A DNA stretch of 64,000 bases. Source: Corynebacterium minutissimum. GTDB lineage: Bacteria > Actinomycetota > Actinomycetes > Mycobacteriales > Mycobacteriaceae. How positions within the stretch are numbered: the stretch's first letter is position 1; the number at the start of each line of letters is the position of its first letter. The notes beneath the pieces were generated by a model. It was not told the DNA's origin, did not search any database, and saw only the letters and a program-made list of their open reading frames with translations. The translations under genes and the position numbers were made by a program. Shown one piece after another: positions 60,863 through 64,000 of this stretch. The stretch is from positions 2,604,001-2,668,000 of the forward strand of contig NZ_CP069533.1 of assembly GCF_016889765.1 (NCBI RefSeq), read 5' to 3'.

Positions 60863-61849
60863 GTGACCCCAGCTCCTTCCCATATGGCCAGCCTTGGCGG
60901 TGGCCATGGTCTTTACCAAACCCTGTTGGCAGCTCGCCGCACAGGCGCCGAGGCAATCTCTGCCATCGTGACAGTGGCGGATGACGGCGGTTCTTCCGGT
61001 CGGCTTCGCCGTGAACTCGACATCATTCCACCCGGGGACCTGCGCATGGCATTAGCAGCGCTGTCGAGCGATTCCGAACAAGGTCAGCTGTGGGCGACTA
61101 CCTTGCAGCACCGTTTCGGCGGCAATGGTGCCATGGCTGGCCACGCCGTGGGCAACCTGCTTATCGCCGGTTTGAGTGACGTGCTAGGCGATTTTCAGGC
61201 CGCGCTAGATGCCGTAGCTAAGCTCACAGACTCCGCCGGGCGCGTGCTTCCGTCCGTCAACCTTCCGCTCAATATTGAAGCGGATGTAGCCGGGCTTGAC
61301 GACGACCCCCGCGTCATGCGCTCCGTTCGCGGTCAGGTCGCCGTTGCCTCGACGGTGGGGCAGGTACGCCGCGTGCGCATCATCCCGGAACGTCCGGAGG
61401 CAAACCAAGCAACGCTCGATGCTCTACATGAGGCGGACATGATCACGTTGGGGCCTGGGTCGTGGTTTAGCTCTGTCTTGCCCCACGTTCTGGTTCCGGA
61501 CATCGTGGAAGCCATTACCTCCTCTGACGCGTTGCGCGTTGTCGTGCTGAATCTGTCGGCAGAGCCAGGGGAGACCCAAGGTTTTTCTGCTGAGCGTCAC
61601 CTTCACGTACTGGCACAACATGCTCCGAATCTGCGTGTCGACCGCGTCATCGTCGACAGTGAAAGCCTGCCAAATGAATCCGAGCGCGTGTTTGTCCAAC
61701 GTGCTGCAAGCGTCTTGGGCGCAACGGCAGTCTTCCGCGACGTGTGCCAGATCGATGACAACGGGCAGATCCTTAACAAGCATTGTCCGGATAAGCTTGC
61801 TGCGGTGTTTAACGAGCTCTATAACGAGTACGTTGGCGAGGCTGAATAG
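60863..61849 (+). CDS. yvcK: YvcK/CuvA-family protein
   Basis: 328 residues. The N-terminal ASLGGGHGLYQTLLAARR near residue 10 and IVTVADDGGSSGRLRRELDIIPPGDLRMAL near 35 are the UDP-sugar/nucleotide-binding blocks of the CofD-like fold; TLGPGSWFSSVLPHVLV near 193 follows. In Bacillus and mycobacteria it is needed for normal cell-wall growth on some carbon sources and binds UDP-GlcNAc or similar. GTG start. Confidence 0.93.
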   Translation: MTPAPSHMASLGGGHGLYQTLLAARRTGAEAISAIVTVADDGGSSGRLRRELDIIPPGDLRMALAALSSDSEQGQLWATTLQHRFGGNGAMAGHAVGNLLIAGLSDVLGDFQAALDAVAKLTDSAGRVLPSVNLPLNIEADVAGLDDDPRVMRSVRGQVAVASTVGQVRRVRIIPERPEANQATLDALHEADMITLGPGSWFSSVLPHVLVPDIVEAITSSDALRVVVLNLSAEPGETQGFSAERHLHVLAQHAPNLRVDRVIVDSESLPNESERVFVQRAASVLGATAVFRDVCQIDDNGQILNKHCPDKLAAVFNELYNEYVGEAE

Positions 61850-61988
61850 CCGCGGCGTGGACTAACTATTAGGTCCGGCAGCACGGTTCGGTAGGCCCCT
61901 AGCGTGCGCGTGTGCACGACTCGCACGTTAAACTATGGGGCACTCACAGCCGCATGGCGGCATCAACAGTCGAAAGGGGAGACACGAG

Positions 61989-62978
61989 GTGTCTGCGTCA
62001 TTGACCAATCAGGTCAAGGAGGAGCTAACGGCGGTTTCCGTACCGCGACAGTCTGCCCGCGCGGCAGAAGTTGCCGCTATCTTGAGGTTCGCCGGTGAGC
62101 TACACGTTACTGGCGAGCGCGTGACCTATGACGTCGAGCTGGAGTCGAGCACGGTGGCCGACCGCCTCGTCACCGCTCTTGATGAGCTGTATTCCATCAC
62201 TGCCACGACGAATTTGGCGGGCCCTGCGTCCTCGTCAAAAAAGAACCGCATTCAGGTGCGGATTACGTCTGGGGCGAAGGAACTGACCCGCCGTCTCGGC
62301 CTCGTGACGCGTTCTGGCCACCCAGTAGTAGGCCTGCCACCACAGGTTATCTCCGGCTCTATCGCAGACAATGAGGCTGCGTGGCGTGGAGCATTCTTGG
62401 CGCAGGGCTCTCTTACTGAGCCGGGTCGTTCTTCGGCTCTGGAAGTTACTTGCCCCTGCCAAGAGGCGGCACTGGCGCTCGTGGGTTGTGCTCGTCGCCT
62501 TGGAGTGTCGGCTAAGACGAAGGAAACTCGCGGTGCGGACCGTGTTGTGGTGCGTGACGGCGACGCTATCGGTGCACTGTTGACCCGTATGGGCGCGCAA
62601 GAAACGCGCTTGACATGGGAGAAGAAGCGCATTCAACGCGAAGCTCATGACACGTCCCGTCGTCTCGACAACTTTGACGATGCCAACCTGCGTCGCTCGG
62701 CACGTGCGGCTGTCACTGCGGCTGCCCGTGTAGAGCGCGCAATGGTGATTTTGGGCGATGACGTACCTGAGCACCTAGCGGATGCAGGCCGTTTGCGCGT
62801 TCAGCACCGTGAAGCCTCCCTGGAAGAGCTAGGCCGCCTAGCGGACCCGCCGATGACCAAAGACGCGGTTGCAGGCCGTATTCGGCGACTGCTGTCCATG
62901 GCGGATAAGCGCGCGAAAGAGCTAGGGGTCCCCGACACAACGAAGTCCGTAACCGAGGACCTTTTTAACGATGCCTAA
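61989..62978 (+). CDS. whiA: Sporulation-type regulator WhiA
   Basis: 329 residues. The N-terminal two-thirds is a LAGLIDADG-endonuclease-like fold without the catalytic acids (NQVKEELTAVSVPRQSARAAEVAAILRF at the start, WRGAFLAQGSLTEPG near 130), followed by a helix-turn-helix (EASLEELGRLADPPMTKDAVAGRIRRLL, about 275-305). GTG 61989 has GGGGAG (61976-61981). In non-sporulating actinobacteria it is thought to control cell division genes. Followed by gap. Confidence 0.94.
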   Translation: MSASLTNQVKEELTAVSVPRQSARAAEVAAILRFAGELHVTGERVTYDVELESSTVADRLVTALDELYSITATTNLAGPASSSKKNRIQVRITSGAKELTRRLGLVTRSGHPVVGLPPQVISGSIADNEAAWRGAFLAQGSLTEPGRSSALEVTCPCQEAALALVGCARRLGVSAKTKETRGADRVVVRDGDAIGALLTRMGAQETRLTWEKKRIQREAHDTSRRLDNFDDANLRRSARAAVTAAARVERAMVILGDDVPEHLADAGRLRVQHREASLEELGRLADPPMTKDAVAGRIRRLLSMADKRAKELGVPDTTKSVTEDLFNDA

Positions 62979-63022
62979 GGAATGTTAATGCCCGTTCGGA
63001 CATTAGTCTGACGGATTTTTGC

Positions 63023-63058
63023 GAAGCCACCCTGAATGTATGTCTGGGTGGTTTCACT
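63023..63058 (+). terminator. Terminator after whiA
   Basis: GAAGCCACCC (63023-63032) pairs with GGGTGGTTTC (63046-63055; one G-T) around 13 bases. It ends the uvrC-whiA series. Confidence 0.75.
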
Positions 63059-63365
63059 AGTTTTTGGTTGGGTGACATATCCCACTTCGAGTCAACACTA
63101 TGCAACATAACCCCACACGAACGGTCATATCTGCAGGTGTATCGGTCTATACGGCCCCCGAGCCCCCAAAACCAGCTCCACCAGTGTACGCCTCTTTTGG
63201 ACGCGCTGCTCGAGTGGTTGTTAAGGGAGCTACGGACCTCTGCGAAGGTCAAAAACCGTGGGTAGTATCGGCCGTGTTGGGAAAACCGTCGACGTCACGA
63301 GAGAGTGGCCGCCTATCGGAAGTCCCCACGCAGAACTTCACTCGATTATTTGAGGAGACATTACA
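63059..63365. promoter_or_regulatory. gap upstream region with candidate GlxR site
   Basis: About 300 bases without a gene. GGTGACATATCCCACT (63071-63086) matches 13 of 16 positions of the cAMP-receptor-type GlxR consensus TGTGANNTANNTCACA. GAGGAG near 63352 is the gap ribosome binding site. TAGTAT (63263-63268) is one possible -10. An open frame of 89 codons at 63100-63369 is not credible. Confidence 0.4.
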
Positions 63366-64000
63366 GTGACCATTCGCGTAGGCATCAACGGCTTTGGCCG
63401 CATCGGCCGTAACTTCTTCCGTGCAGTTGCACAGGGCAACAATGACCTTCAGGTCGTCGCCGTCAACGACTTGACCGATAACGCTACTCTGGCAAACCTG
63501 CTCAAGTATGACTCCGTTCTCGGTCGCTTCGATGGCGAGATTGAGCACGACGATGAGTCCATCACCGTTAACGGTCACCGTGTTGCAGTGTCCGCTGAGC
63601 GTGACCCGAAGAACCTGAACTGGGCTGAGCACAACGTTGACATCGTCATCGAGTCCACCGGTTTCTTCACCGATGGTGAAGCAGCAAAGGCACACCTTGA
63701 GTCTGGTGCCAAGAAGGTCATCATCTCTGCACCAGGCAAGAACGTGGATGCTACCTTCGTCTACGGTGTCAACTCTGATGAGTACGACGCTGACAACCAC
63801 AACGTCATCTCGGCCGCATCCTGCACCACCAACTGCCTCGCTCCGATGGCTAAGGTCCTGCACGAGAAGTTCGGCATCGAAAAGGGCCTGATGACCACCA
63901 TCCACGCTTACACCGGCGATCAGCGCATCCAGGATGCCCCTCACCGTGACCTGCGCCGTGCTCGCGCTGCAGCCGTGAACATGGTTCCGACCTCCACCGG
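63366..64000 (+). CDS. gap: Glyceraldehyde-3-phosphate dehydrogenase, 3' part outside window
   Basis: The first 211 residues are present. NAD-binding RVGINGFGRIGRNFFRAV at 4-21, ESTGFFTDGEAAKAHLESGAKKVIISAP near 98, and the catalytic Cys in ISAASCTTNCLAPM near 155. Then TTIHAYTGDQRIQDAPHRDLRRARAAA-type sequence near 178-204, which runs to the end of the window. GTG start with GAGGAG upstream. Central glycolysis enzyme; pgk is expected next. Confidence 0.96.
   Translation, partial: MTIRVGINGFGRIGRNFFRAVAQGNNDLQVVAVNDLTDNATLANLLKYDSVLGRFDGEIEHDDESITVNGHRVAVSAERDPKNLNWAEHNVDIVIESTGFFTDGEAAKAHLESGAKKVIISAPGKNVDATFVYGVNSDEYDADNHNVISAASCTTNCLAPMAKVLHEKFGIEKGLMTTIHAYTGDQRIQDAPHRDLRRARAAAVNMVPTST

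Noticed and set aside
63100..63369. 89-codon frame just before gap
   Set aside because: It ends inside the gap start codon, has no ribosome binding site and covers the gap promoter.
1..64000. CRISPR array, prophage or insertion sequence
   Set aside because: No regularly spaced repeats, integrase, transposase or phage structural genes were found on either strand.

Overview
The window is chromosomal DNA from a Corynebacterium. Evidence: leuC, leuD and a cluster from mutT1 to coaD in the order familiar from actinobacteria; a pyrR-pyrBC-carAB-pyrF-mihF-gmk-rpoZ-coaBC-metK-priA-def-fmt-rsmB-rpe-ribDEABH-uvrC-rapZ-yvcK-whiA-gap series; the actinobacterial host factor mIHF; a PriA without ATPase motifs; an exact McbR-type operator (TAGAC-N6-GTCTA) before metK; and many starts that look leaderless. 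The species cannot be fixed from sequence reading alone. No prophage, transposase, CRISPR array or rRNA operon is visible.

Layout. (1) 1-7.85 kb, minus strand: an accessory operon for an 'anchored-repeat' ABC transporter. It encodes a metal-type permease, an ATPase, a lipoprotein binding subunit with a wall-type domain inserted in it, and four secreted proteins (one cut by the window edge) carrying the actinobacterial surface-anchored repeat (choice-of-anchor M type). A 33-bp concentric palindrome with a Fur/Zur-like core lies at its promoter. (2) 7.9-14 kb: gltX, tRNA-Gln(CTG), and two identical tRNA-Glu(CTC) genes that bracket a 2-kb cassette (small hydrolase, winged-helix regulator, membrane protein, paired operators, a gene-poor stretch); then a lipoprotein, a histidine-rich two-repeat protein and a secreted trypsin-like protease. 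(3) 14-31.3 kb: IclR-type regulator (LtbR-like), leuCD, two tandem polytopic membrane proteins with Gly/Tyr/Gln-rich tails, mutT1, gpsA, ddl, a doubled DUF3515 protein, thiL, ung, a DAK2 protein, recG, rsmD, coaD, a TSUP permease and a PPK2 kinase. (4) 31.3-34.8 kb, minus strand: four consecutive YbjN-like genes and a SRPBCC-TIGR01777 fusion. (5) 35-43.5 kb: the pyrimidine operon with a PyrR-type RNA element at its ribosome binding site. (6) 43.7-64 kb: nucleotide, cofactor, SAM, translation-start, riboflavin and DNA-repair genes ending in whiA and the start of gap.

How they work together. Most of 14-64 kb is housekeeping. The parts least explained by known biology are the wall-anchored metal-uptake locus with its permuted inserted domain, the YbjN tetrad, the histidine-rich protein, and the small regulator/membrane cassette between the duplicated tRNA-Glu genes. 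Regulatory signals that can be read directly include the Fur/Zur-like palindrome, two TTGCA-N5-TGCAA operators, the PyrR element and the McbR operator placed between -35 and -10 of metK.
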